DNA of 64,000 nucleotides, taken from NCBI RefSeq assembly GCF_944384735.1, contig NZ_CALWUN010000002.1, positions 17,770-81,769 on the forward strand. Direction: 5' to 3'. Source of the stretch: an uncultured Agathobaculum sp. GTDB taxonomy: Bacteria > Bacillota > Clostridia > Oscillospirales > Butyricicoccaceae. A program made the position numbers and the translations under genes. This document shows positions 45,890-54,359 of this stretch, piece by piece; within the stretch, counting starts at the first letter, position 1, and each line of letters starts with the position of its first letter. The notes beneath the pieces are model-generated. The model ran no database searches. It was not told the origin of the DNA and saw only the letters and a program-made list of their open reading frames with translations.

Positions 45890-47284
45890 CTATTTTTTCT
45901 GCGCAAACAGACAGCGCAGACTGGTTTTCTCAATTGTCGCTTGAATGAATGAGCCGATGGTGATGCCCTCGCCGCGCACGCAGACCAGCAGGTTGCCCTC
46001 GGTGCGCGCGGTGAACGGGTAATCCGGCCCCTTGGCCGTACCGTCGATCAGCAGGCGCAGCGTCTTGCCCTGATAGGCGGCCTGCCGCCGGGCAACGATC
46101 TCATCCTGCGCTTTGAGCAAACGCTCAAAGCGGTTTTGTTTCTCCTGCGGGGTCGCGTTTTCCTCATAGGACGCGGCGGGCGTGCCCGTGCGCGGCGAAT
46201 ACAGGAAGGTAAAGAGCAGGTCGAACTGCACGTCGTGCACCAGTTTGAGCGTCTGCTCAAAATCTGCCTCAGTTTCGCCGGGGAAGCCGACGATGATGTC
46301 GCTCGACAGCGTGATATCGGGCATTTTGGCGCGTGCGTCTGCGATCAGCGCACGGTAATCGGCCGCCGTATAGCGGCGATTCATGCGCCGCAATATCTCG
46401 TCGCTGCCCGACTGGAACGGCAGATGGAGCTGCTTTGCGACCTTGTCGCACGCGGCCATCGCGTCAAACAGGCGCGGCGACGCGTCCTTGGGGTGGCTGG
46501 TCATAAACCGCAGCCAAAAGTCGCCCGGCACGGCGTTCAGCCGCCGCAGCAGACCGGCAAAGTCGAGATCCAGCCCCAAGTCCTTGCCATAGGAGTTGAC
46601 GTTCTGGCCAAGCAGCGTGATCTCCTTATAGCCCGCCTCTACCAGCTCGCGCAGCTCCTTTTCGATCTCCTCCGGGCGGCGGCTGCGCTCGCGGCCGCGC
46701 ACATAGGGCACGATGCAGTAGGTACAGAAGTTATTGCAGCCGTACATGATCGACAGCCACGCCTTGGGGCCTGCGGCGCGCAGCACCGGCAGCCCCTCGG
46801 CGATGTCGTCCTCGCCGCCGATGTCGAATACGCGCTTTTCGCCGCTCAGCACGCGGTACAGCAGCGACGGAAAACGCCAGAGCGCGTGCGTGCCGAACAG
46901 CAGACTGACCTGCGGGTAGCTCTTTTTGATCTTCTCGACATTCTTTTCCTGTTGCGCCATGCAGCCGCACAGCGCGATGATGACCTCGGGCCTGCGCTTT
47001 TTCAAATGGGTGAGCGAGCCGATGTTGCCGAACGCACGATCCTCCGCGTGCTCGCGCACCGCGCAGGTGTTAAAGAGGATAAAATCCGCTTCATTGACAT
47101 CGTTGGTCATCTCGTAGCCCATCTGGCGCAGCATGCCGCGGATCCGTTCAGTATCCGCCTCGTTCTGCTGGCAGCCGAAGGTGTGGGTGTAGGCGCGCAG
47201 CTGCTTGCCGCCGACCATCGACGCGATCGCGTCGATGTAGGTGAACTGGCTTTGCAGCTGCTCATCGGAAACGGTAACAGGCAT
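45890..47284 (-). CDS. miaB: tRNA methylthiotransferase MiaB
   Basis: A 464-residue radical-SAM enzyme with two iron-sulfur clusters. The N-terminal UPF0004 Cys residues lie in TFGCQQNEADTE, FNTCAVREHAED and ALCGCMAQQEKN. The radical-SAM motif is CNNFCTYCIVPYVRGRERSR. A TRAM domain closes the protein (about 395-460). It adds a methylthio group to the i6A37 made by MiaA. It precedes mutS by 15 bp. Confidence 0.97.
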   Translation of the reverse strand: MPVTVSDEQLQSQFTYIDAIASMVGGKQLRAYTHTFGCQQNEADTERIRGMLRQMGYEMTNDVNEADFILFNTCAVREHAEDRAFGNIGSLTHLKKRRPEVIIALCGCMAQQEKNVEKIKKSYPQVSLLFGTHALWRFPSLLYRVLSGEKRVFDIGGEDDIAEGLPVLRAAGPKAWLSIMYGCNNFCTYCIVPYVRGRERSRRPEEIEKELRELVEAGYKEITLLGQNVNSYGKDLGLDLDFAGLLRRLNAVPGDFWLRFMTSHPKDASPRLFDAMAACDKVAKQLHLPFQSGSDEILRRMNRRYTAADYRALIADARAKMPDITLSSDIIVGFPGETEADFEQTLKLVHDVQFDLLFTFLYSPRTGTPAASYEENATPQEKQNRFERLLKAQDEIVARRQAAYQGKTLRLLIDGTAKGPDYPFTARTEGNLLVCVRGEGITIGSFIQATIEKTSLRCLFAQKK

Positions 47285-47298
47285 CCAAGTGCCTCCTT

Positions 47299-47967
47299 TT
47301 AACGGAATGGGGTGCCGTCTGCGGTAAAGACGTTCAGGCGGTGGTAGGCACAGAACGGCAGCTCGAACTGCGGCAGATACTGCCGGATGGCGCGGGTCAG
47401 GTATTCCGGGCTGAGGTTATCGTTGCCCGCCGCGGTCGTGACAATTGCAGTCACCGCGTCCGCGGACGCGGTGATCATCAGGTCGCGCATCAGGTCTTTC
47501 ATGTTGACCGTCTTTTCGCCGCGCTTGCTGCGCTTGACGATTTCGACCTTCTGCCGCCCGAACAGCTCACGCACCGCGGGCACAAAGCCAGACGGCACGC
47601 CGTCCTCGAAGCTCCAGGTGATGCGGTACTGCGACCACGCGATCGTGCCGACCTTCATGCCGCCGTCCTCGAGCGGATAAATCTCGATGGCGCGCAGGCC
47701 TTCGGGAAACACGTCATTGAGCGCCTCAACGGCGTTTTCCGGCACGGCCTCGGCCGTGATGTTGAAGTCCAGAAATTCGCACTCGCCCGAGTAGCCGGTC
47801 GACAGCGGCAGCGCGACCGACACATAGGCGTGCTGGTTAAAGCCTTCGGTAAACCAGAGCGGCATCTGGCAGCGTGCCATCGCGCGCTGCATGGTGTGCA
47901 TCAGGTCGAGATGGGAGATATACTTGGCTCTCCCCTCCTTGGCAAACTTCATGCGAGCCTTAAACAT
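47299..47967 (-). CDS. Radical-SAM-associated DUF2344 protein (TIGR03936)
   Basis: A 222-residue protein of unknown reaction. It has the characteristic opening FAKEGRAKYISHLDLMHTMQRAMARCQMPLWFTEGFNQ. It overlaps the radical-SAM gene upstream by 8 bp, and the two are fused or adjacent in many bacteria, so they act as one unit. I infer a role in RNA or cofactor modification, but no substrate is known to me. Confidence 0.88.
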   Translation of the reverse strand: MFKARMKFAKEGRAKYISHLDLMHTMQRAMARCQMPLWFTEGFNQHAYVSVALPLSTGYSGECEFLDFNITAEAVPENAVEALNDVFPEGLRAIEIYPLEDGGMKVGTIAWSQYRITWSFEDGVPSGFVPAVRELFGRQKVEIVKRSKRGEKTVNMKDLMRDLMITASADAVTAIVTTAAGNDNLSPEYLTRAIRQYLPQFELPFCAYHRLNVFTADGTPFR

Positions 47968-49795
47968 GGCATTTGCCCCCCTTCAGCAGCGCATTTGCGC
48001 CACAGCCCGCGCACTGCTGCATGCAGTCGGGCGTGATGACCGCGTCGCGCGAGCGCTCCCACTCGCGTTTGAGATGCTCCTTGCGCGTGCCGCAGCCGAT
48101 GTGATCCCACGGGAACACCTCGTCAAGCGGGCGCTGGCGGGACGCATAGAACGCCGGGTCAAGCCCGCAGTCGGCAAAGGCCTGCATCCATTTGTCATAG
48201 TCAAAGCACTGATCCCAGCCGTCCATCTTGCAGCCGCGCTGCCAAGCAAGATAGATGGCCGCGCCCTGCCGGCGGTCGCCGCGGGCAATCACGCCCTCGA
48301 GCACCGACGTCTTGGCGTCATGCCAGTTATAGGTGACATTGCGCGTGCGCATGATCTCTTTCATGTGCGCCTGCTTCTCGACGAACTGTTCGAGCGTGTC
48401 CTGTGCGTCCCACTGGAAAGGGGTCTGCGGCTTGGGCACGAAGCAGGACGCCGACGCTGTGATGCGCACGCCGCGCGCGCGGTTGTTGGTGTTCATGCGC
48501 CAGCAGTAGGCGACCTTTTTGCAGATCTCGGCGATGCCGTCGAGGTCTTCGGTCGCCTCGGTCGGCAGGCCGATCATAAAATACAATTTTACGTTGTTCC
48601 AACCGCCCTGGAAGGCGATCTCACATGCGTGCAGCACGTCCTCCTCGCGGATATTCTTATTGATGACATCGCGCAGACGCTGTGTGCCCGCCTCGCAGGC
48701 AAAGGTCAGACCGCTCTTGCGCGTTTTCTGCACGCGCTGCATCAGCTCGGCGCTGAAGCTGTCCGCGCGCAGGCTGGGCAGCGACAGGCTGATGTGTCGC
48801 GGCTCGCAGTAGTCGAGCATACACTCGGTCAGTCCCGAAAGGTCGCCGTAGTCACTCGTCGACAGCGAGGACAGTGAAATCTCCTCATAGCCCGAGTTTT
48901 TGAGCACGGCTTCCGCCTGTTTGAGCAGTGTTTCCTTGGACTTGGTGCGTAGCGGGCGGTAGGTATGCCCTGCCTGACAGAACCGGCAGCCGCGCGGGCA
49001 ACCGCGGAACAGCTCGATCATCGCGCGGTCGAACACGATATCGGTCGATGGCACGACAAAGCTCTCCGGATAGTACATCGTGTCCTGATCCTGCACGATG
49101 CGCTTCTGCACCATGGCAGGCGCGCCGTGCGTCGGCGTGACCCGGTCGATCGTACCGTCCTCGTGATAACTGATCTCGTAGAGCGACGGGACGTACATGC
49201 CCTCGATCTGCGCGGCCGCGATCAGGAAGTCCTGCTTGCTCCAACACTCACGCTTGGCCTTGCGGTACAGGTCGGTAAACTCGAGCATGATCTCCTCGCC
49301 GTCGCCGATCATGAACAGGTCGACAAAGTCGGCCAGCGGCTCGGGATTGTAGGCGCACGGACCGCCGCAGGCGACAAGGTGCTTGAGTTCGGTGCGGTTC
49401 TTGGCCAGCACCGGCACACCGCCCAGGTTGAGCATGTTCAGGATATTGGTAAACGACAGCTCATATTGCAGGGTGAAAGCGATAATATCAAAGTCGGTCA
49501 GCGGGTCACCGCTCTCCAAACCGTAAAGCGAGATACCGGCTGCACGCATTTCCGCTTCCATGTCGATCCACGGCGCAAACACGCGCTCGCACCAGATCCC
49601 GTTCTGGTCGTTGAGCAGGCCGTACAGGATGCGCGAGCCAAGATGCGACATGCCGACCTCATAGGTATCGGGAAAGCAGAACGCGAACCGCAGGTCGACG
49701 TCCGCTTTGTCCTTCATCACCGAGCCCCACTCGCCGCCGACATAGCGCGCCGGCTTTTGCACGCGGGACAAAATGGCTTCCATTTTTTTATGCAA
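47960..49795 (-). CDS. B12-binding-type radical SAM protein (TIGR03960)
   Basis: A 611-residue enzyme. The N-terminal part (about 20-200) has a B12-binding-like fold with GSRILYGLLNDQNG and YELSFTNILNMLNLGGVPV. The radical-SAM Cys triad lies in RGCPRGCRFCQAGHTYRP. The C-terminus has a Cys motif, CMQQCAGCGANAL. The reaction is unknown. I chose TTG 49795, which follows GGAGG at 8 nt; the ATG at 49825 lies almost at the -10 of the candidate promoter (49827-49832), too early to be transcribed with a leader. Confidence 0.88.
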   Translation of the reverse strand: MHKKMEAILSRVQKPARYVGGEWGSVMKDKADVDLRFAFCFPDTYEVGMSHLGSRILYGLLNDQNGIWCERVFAPWIDMEAEMRAAGISLYGLESGDPLTDFDIIAFTLQYELSFTNILNMLNLGGVPVLAKNRTELKHLVACGGPCAYNPEPLADFVDLFMIGDGEEIMLEFTDLYRKAKRECWSKQDFLIAAAQIEGMYVPSLYEISYHEDGTIDRVTPTHGAPAMVQKRIVQDQDTMYYPESFVVPSTDIVFDRAMIELFRGCPRGCRFCQAGHTYRPLRTKSKETLLKQAEAVLKNSGYEEISLSSLSTSDYGDLSGLTECMLDYCEPRHISLSLPSLRADSFSAELMQRVQKTRKSGLTFACEAGTQRLRDVINKNIREEDVLHACEIAFQGGWNNVKLYFMIGLPTEATEDLDGIAEICKKVAYCWRMNTNNRARGVRITASASCFVPKPQTPFQWDAQDTLEQFVEKQAHMKEIMRTRNVTYNWHDAKTSVLEGVIARGDRRQGAAIYLAWQRGCKMDGWDQCFDYDKWMQAFADCGLDPAFYASRQRPLDEVFPWDHIGCGTRKEHLKREWERSRDAVITPDCMQQCAGCGANALLKGGKCHV

Positions 49796-49826
49796 GGCGG
49801 TTTCCTCCAAAACGAAATACATCATC

Positions 49827-49832
49827 AGTATA
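49827..49832 (-). promoter_or_regulatory. Candidate extended -10 promoter of the radical-SAM/miaB block
   Basis: TGTGGTATACT reads on the minus strand 32 bp before TTG 49795. No good -35 is seen. The element could drive the whole run from the radical-SAM gene to the HAD phosphatase. Confidence 0.4.
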
Positions 49833-49843
49833 CCACAATCGAC

Positions 49844-49880
49844 GAAAAAAGGCCATACCGATTTGTCCGGTATGGCCTCG
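49844..49880 (-). terminator. Terminator of the metal-efflux operon
   Basis: An 11-bp stem (49850-49860 with 49868-49878) is followed on the minus strand by six T. It lies 14 bp past the stop of the P-type ATPase gene. Confidence 0.9.
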
Positions 49881-49891
49881 TGACGTACAGA

Positions 49892-52345
49892 TTATCGCGT
49901 GCCCAGAATGCGCGCTGCGTTAAAAACGGTCAATACGGTCAGCAGCACATCGGCGGCGATTGCCTGCCACATGTAGGCAACGCCCACCAGCGTCAGCAGT
50001 GCCAGCAGGATCTTAATAAGAATGACAACCACCATATTTTGCAGCGCTATGCTGTGTGTGCGGCGGCAGATACGCAGCGTATCGCTCAGCCGCATCAGGT
50101 CGTTGGTCATCACCAGAATGTTGGTCGCCGATGCGGACTGCTGCGAACCTGCAACACCCATCGCAATGCCAACATCCGCCATTTTCAGCTCCTCGATGTC
50201 GTTGACGCCGTCGCCGATATAGGCGGCTGTACCATCGGTCGGGATGGTGCGCATCAAAAACTCCATTTTGGATGCTTTTTCCTCCGGCTGCAAGCCGTAA
50301 TGCATGGTATCAATGCCGATTGCCTCGGCGGCCTGATGGGCCGGCAGTTCAGTATCGCCTGTCAGGATGACCGTGCGCAGTACGCCTTGGCTTTTTAATT
50401 CCTTAACGGCCTCGGCAGCTTCCGGCCGTACGGTATCCTCCAGTACGATCGCACCCGCATAATCGCCCTCATAAGCGATATAAACCACCGTGCCGCTAAT
50501 ATCCGGCACGCCTTTGACGCCGCGGGCGATCATCAACCGCCGGTTGCCGGCCAACAGGTTGCGGTTGCCGATGCGTGCGCGCACGCCCCGACCCGGAAAT
50601 TCTTCAAACTCGCTGATTTTCTGCGGCACACCCTGATATGCGGCTACGACCGCGCGCGCCACCGGATGCTGCGACATCTGCTCGGCTGCGGCCGCAAGCG
50701 CCAGACAGCTCTCTTGGTTGAAATCCTGCGTGCCGTGGATCTCCTTGATATGCAGGTTGCCTTCGGTCAGCGTACCGGTCTTATCGAATACCGCCATACG
50801 CAGCTCGGCCATCTTTTCGATTGCCTCGCTGCCCTTTACATGGATACCCTTCTGCATCAGCCGCCCGCCGCCGCAAAGGAAGCAAAGCGGCACCGAAATA
50901 ATGAGCGCGGTCGGGCAGCAGACCACCAGAATGGTCAGCGCACGGTACACCCAGTTGCTCATCGACGTACCGGAATTGAACAGCGGTGGGATGACCGACA
51001 GCAGCACCGCCAGCACAATGATCACCGGGATGATGTGGCTCGCGCCATGCGTTACGCTGTCTTCCAACGCGGCCTTGCGCTCCTTGCCTTCCTCCTGCAC
51101 GCGCAAAATCTGGTTGACCGCACAGTCCTCAAACCGTGCGACCGCACGCAGCAGTAAAAGTGAGCCGCTATACAGGCTGCCCGCAAGCACCTTATGATTC
51201 TTGCCGACCGGCACCGGCTCGCTGTCGCCGGTCAGCACCGTATCGTCGACCGTCCCTTCCCCGCGCAGCACGATGCCGTCGATCGGCACACGCTCGCCCG
51301 ACCGCACCAGCACAAAGTCGCCAATCTTGATTTCGGCCGGTGCGACCTGCCGCTCTTCGCCCTGCATATTGACGACCGAAGCCCGGTCGGGCACAAAGCC
51401 GGTCTGCTGCGTCAGGGATTTATGGGTCGAGCTGAGCACCAAATCGCTGACCATTTTGCCAACCGCGTGCAGCATGAGCACCAGCGTCGCCTCCGGACGG
51501 TTGCCAAGCAGGAACGCGCCGAGCGACGCGATCAGAATCAGCATATATTCGTCAAAATACCTACCATGGGTGACGTGGTAGGCCACCTGCGTGGCAATGG
51601 GCAGCACGGTGATCAGATAAGCGATCAGATAAAATACCAGCCCTGCGCCAGTCTGCCGCAGGAACACGCCGAGCACCAGAAAGAGCGCCGCAATCGCCAG
51701 CCGGATCAGCGTAAACCGCATGTCTATCGGCGTCATCGCCTGATAGGGTATCTCCCCGCCCGACGCGCTGCGCTTGGCGTTCTCGCGGCGCAGCCGCGTT
51801 TGCTCGCGGCGGCGCATGCGCGCATGGTACTGCGCCTTTTCCAGCAGCGACATGCCGTCGGTCTCCTCTGAACCCATACCCAGCACGGTGAGTGCGGTTT
51901 CGGTCAGGGAGGAAACGGCGTGCTCCGCCTTTCCCACCACGGGCGGCTCTGCGTCCGTTTCTTCCGGCTCGGCAACCGCCGGTTCCTCGTCGCCAGCGTC
52001 TTCCGCTGATTCCTCCAGCTCCATGTCTTCCGGCTCGTCAGCCGCCGGCTCGGCTTCGTCCGCGTCTGCTTCTTCCGGGAAAGCCTCCCCGTCCGGCAAG
52101 TCTTCCGCCGATTCCTCCACCGGTTCGTCCTCCCCGACAGGCGCGGATTCCTCCGGCGGAGCCTCCTCTGCCTCAACGGGTGCTGCCTGCTGTTGGGCAG
52201 TCGCCGGTGCGAGCGTTTCGACCTGCGCCGCAGTATCCTCTAAATTGTCCAACAGGTTTTGCAGCAATTCGGCCGGCGATGCCGTACTGTCCCCGCCGAC
52301 CGCCTCCGCCGGCTGTTCGGCACGGCGGTTGTTCGTATCACTCAT
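49892..52345 (-). CDS. P1B-type heavy-metal-translocating ATPase (variant)
   Basis: An 817-residue ion pump. The phosphorylated Asp lies in DKTGTLTEG (521-529), the A-domain motif is LTGDSEPVP (371-379), the P1B signature HP is SQHPVA (559-563), and the hinge is GDGVNDIEEL. The membrane metal site reads CCPTALIIS (476-484), with Thr where Cys is usual. TM8 keeps ADV near 798-800. The first 170 residues hold no metal-binding domain; they are acidic (Glu/Asp) and Ala/Pro-rich. It is encoded just after a CadC-like repressor, so export of Zn, Cd or Pb is likely. Start ATG 52345. Confidence 0.85.
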   Translation of the reverse strand: MSDTNNRRAEQPAEAVGGDSTASPAELLQNLLDNLEDTAAQVETLAPATAQQQAAPVEAEEAPPEESAPVGEDEPVEESAEDLPDGEAFPEEADADEAEPAADEPEDMELEESAEDAGDEEPAVAEPEETDAEPPVVGKAEHAVSSLTETALTVLGMGSEETDGMSLLEKAQYHARMRRREQTRLRRENAKRSASGGEIPYQAMTPIDMRFTLIRLAIAALFLVLGVFLRQTGAGLVFYLIAYLITVLPIATQVAYHVTHGRYFDEYMLILIASLGAFLLGNRPEATLVLMLHAVGKMVSDLVLSSTHKSLTQQTGFVPDRASVVNMQGEERQVAPAEIKIGDFVLVRSGERVPIDGIVLRGEGTVDDTVLTGDSEPVPVGKNHKVLAGSLYSGSLLLLRAVARFEDCAVNQILRVQEEGKERKAALEDSVTHGASHIIPVIIVLAVLLSVIPPLFNSGTSMSNWVYRALTILVVCCPTALIISVPLCFLCGGGRLMQKGIHVKGSEAIEKMAELRMAVFDKTGTLTEGNLHIKEIHGTQDFNQESCLALAAAAEQMSQHPVARAVVAAYQGVPQKISEFEEFPGRGVRARIGNRNLLAGNRRLMIARGVKGVPDISGTVVYIAYEGDYAGAIVLEDTVRPEAAEAVKELKSQGVLRTVILTGDTELPAHQAAEAIGIDTMHYGLQPEEKASKMEFLMRTIPTDGTAAYIGDGVNDIEELKMADVGIAMGVAGSQQSASATNILVMTNDLMRLSDTLRICRRTHSIALQNMVVVILIKILLALLTLVGVAYMWQAIAADVLLTVLTVFNAARILGTR

Positions 52346-52349
52346 GCAT

Positions 52350-52724
52350 CTATCCCTCCTGCACATGCGCGATGCCCTGTGCTAAAATGGTCTGGATATG
52401 GTCGTCGCAAAGCGCATAATACACTGTTTTTCCGTTTTTCCTGCTTTTGACCAGCCGGGCCTGCTTGAGGAAGCGGAGCTGGTGCGAGATAGCGGATTGG
52501 CTCATACCCAGCAGCGCGGCGATATCGCACACACACAACTCCTTGGCCAAAAGGGCACACAGGATGCGCAACCGGGTCTTATCGGAAAATGCTTTGAAAA
52601 AGTCCGAAGCCGCAGAGGTGACCTCGTCGCCCGGCATGGCATTGCGCGCGCAAATAACGGCGTCGGTATGGATGACATGCTCCTCACAGCACTCGATTTC
52701 CGCGTTACGACGCATCTGGGCCAA
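52350..52724 (-). CDS. ArsR/SmtB-family metal-sensing repressor, CadC-like
   Basis: A 124-residue winged-helix protein. The DNA-binding part has FFKAFSDKTRLRILCAL, MSQSAISHQLRFLK and GKTVYYAL. Metal ligands of the CadC type are visible: an N-terminal CCEEH cluster near residue 9 and ELCVCDIAALL with Cys-x-Cys in the alpha-3/4 region. It should leave DNA when Cd, Pb or Zn binds. I chose TTG 52724, 7 nt after GGAGG. Stop and next gene start are 4 bp apart. Confidence 0.88.
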   Translation of the reverse strand: MAQMRRNAEIECCEEHVIHTDAVICARNAMPGDEVTSAASDFFKAFSDKTRLRILCALLAKELCVCDIAALLGMSQSAISHQLRFLKQARLVKSRKNGKTVYYALCDDHIQTILAQGIAHVQEG

Positions 52725-52754
52725 CGAAATCCCTCCCGCAGCATATGGGTATCT

Positions 52755-52777
52755 ATTCAATAATAGTAGCATTGAAT
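52755..52777. promoter_or_regulatory. ArsR/CadC-type operator
   Basis: ATTCAAT (52755-52761) and ATTGAAT (52771-52777) form an inverted repeat with a 9-bp centre, overlapping the -10 region. This layout is usual for ArsR/SmtB operators. Confidence 0.78.
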
Positions 52778-52791
52778 TTTATTTCTGTCAA
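52763..52791 (-). promoter_or_regulatory. Promoter of the metal-efflux operon
   Basis: On the minus strand, TTGACA (52786-52791) and TACTAT (52763-52768) are 17 bp apart. Confidence 0.8.
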
Positions 52792-52826
52792 GGATGCACT
52801 CCCGCCCGGCGACAGGCTGCCCGCAC

Positions 52827-52866
52827 GAAAAAATCCGGGCAAACGCCGCACCGCGTCCGCCCGGAT
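52827..52866 (-). terminator. Terminator of the sipL-spoIVA operon
   Basis: ATCCGGGC (52833-52840) pairs with GCCCGGAT (52859-52866) around an inner CGC/GCG stem, and T residues follow on the minus strand. Confidence 0.85.
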
Positions 52867-52869
52867 ACC

Positions 52870-54345
52870 TTATAATATAATGCAGATCAGCCCGCCTGCG
52901 CTCTCGTTGATGATCTTCTCCAGCGTTTCGCGGATCTTGCCGCGCGCGTCGTCCGGCATGCGGCTGAGCTTGTGGGACAACTCCTCGCGCACCAGTTCGT
53001 TGAGTGACTTACCAAAGATATTGGTCTCCCAAATCTTTTCCGGTTGTTCTTCGAACTCGCTGAGCAGGTAATGGACCAGCTCCTCGGACTGCTTTTCCGT
53101 GCCGACAATTGGGTTGACCTCGGCCTTGATATTGGCGCGCATCATATGGATGGATGGCGCGGAGGCGCGCAGCCGTACGCCATAGCGCCCGCCCTGCCGC
53201 ACAATTTCCGGCGCTTCCAGCGTCAGCTCGTCAACCGTCGGCATGACCACGCCGTAACCGGTCTGATAGACCTGATCAAGCGCGCCGCGCAGCTTTTCGT
53301 ACCGGCGTCGGATGTTGGCGAACTCGCCCAGCACACCGATCAGGTCTGCGGCGTCGCGCACCTGAATGTCGGTCTGCTCGCCCACAATGCCATAAAACAC
53401 CTGCTCCGGTATTTCGACATGGATATGCGCCGCGCCCGTGCCGAGCGCCAGCTGGTCGATATCCACCCGCCCAATGTACTCGTTTTCACTGATTTTTTGG
53501 CAAATCCCTTTGATGTCGCGCATTTTGGTGCCGCACTGTGCGGCCGAGCGCACGGATTGGTAGATGCTTTGCCGCACCTTGTGCTGGGGGGCGAGCGCAC
53601 CGATGTACCGCGGCAGTACAAACGCCATTTCGCAGATCGGAAATTCGTACAGCACACGCCGCAGGATATCCGTAATGCCGGTTTCGGTCAATTCCATGCA
53701 GTTGACCGCGACCGGTTCGACCTGATATTGCGCGCGCAGCATGTCGCAGACAGCCTTTGCCCCCTCCCCTTCCGGCTCGGACGAGTTGACGAGCACCAGG
53801 AACGGCTTGCCGAGCGCGCGCAGCTCTTCGATCACTCGCTGTTCGGCCGGCAGGTAGTTTTCCCGCGGGATCTCGCTGAAGCTGCCGTCGGTGGTGACGA
53901 CCAGCCCAATGGTCGAATGCTCACCGATCACTTTGTTGGTGCCGGTTTCCGCGGCCTCGGCCAGCGTCATCGGTTCCTCACGCCACGGTGTCGACACCAT
54001 GCGCGGTCGGTCGTCCTCCATGCCGCCCAGCGCGCCCTCGACCAGATAGCCGACGCAGTCAACCAGCCGGATGCGGCACACCCCGCCCTCAGGCAGCGCG
54101 ATCTCAGCGGCTTCCTCGGGTACAAATTTTGGCTCGGCGGTCATAATCGTCCGACCCGCACCCGACTGCGGCAGTTCGTCGCGCGCCCGCTCGCGCTTAT
54201 ACATATTATCCATGCCAGGCAGCACCATGGTTTCCATAAACCGCTTGATCAGGGTGGATTTGCCCGTGCGCACCGGCCCGACTACGCCGATGTAGATATC
54301 CCCGCCCGTGCGGGCGCTGATCTGGTTATAAATCTGATGATCCAA
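52870..54345 (-). CDS. spoIVA: Spore coat morphogenetic ATPase SpoIVA
   Basis: A 491-residue protein, the usual length. The N-terminal GTPase-like fold has the P-loop GVVGPVRTGKSTLIKRFME with the typical opening ARTGGDIYIG. The middle and C-terminal domains and the final GLICIIL match SpoIVA. It uses ATP to polymerise around the forespore and forms the coat basement layer. I chose TTG 54345, behind AAAGGCGGGG, because it gives the family's standard N-terminus. It lies just after the SipL-like gene, its known partner in Clostridia. Confidence 0.97.
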   Translation of the reverse strand: MDHQIYNQISARTGGDIYIGVVGPVRTGKSTLIKRFMETMVLPGMDNMYKRERARDELPQSGAGRTIMTAEPKFVPEEAAEIALPEGGVCRIRLVDCVGYLVEGALGGMEDDRPRMVSTPWREEPMTLAEAAETGTNKVIGEHSTIGLVVTTDGSFSEIPRENYLPAEQRVIEELRALGKPFLVLVNSSEPEGEGAKAVCDMLRAQYQVEPVAVNCMELTETGITDILRRVLYEFPICEMAFVLPRYIGALAPQHKVRQSIYQSVRSAAQCGTKMRDIKGICQKISENEYIGRVDIDQLALGTGAAHIHVEIPEQVFYGIVGEQTDIQVRDAADLIGVLGEFANIRRRYEKLRGALDQVYQTGYGVVMPTVDELTLEAPEIVRQGGRYGVRLRASAPSIHMMRANIKAEVNPIVGTEKQSEELVHYLLSEFEEQPEKIWETNIFGKSLNELVREELSHKLSRMPDDARGKIRETLEKIINESAGGLICIIL

Positions 54346-54359
54346 AGTATCCCCGCCTT

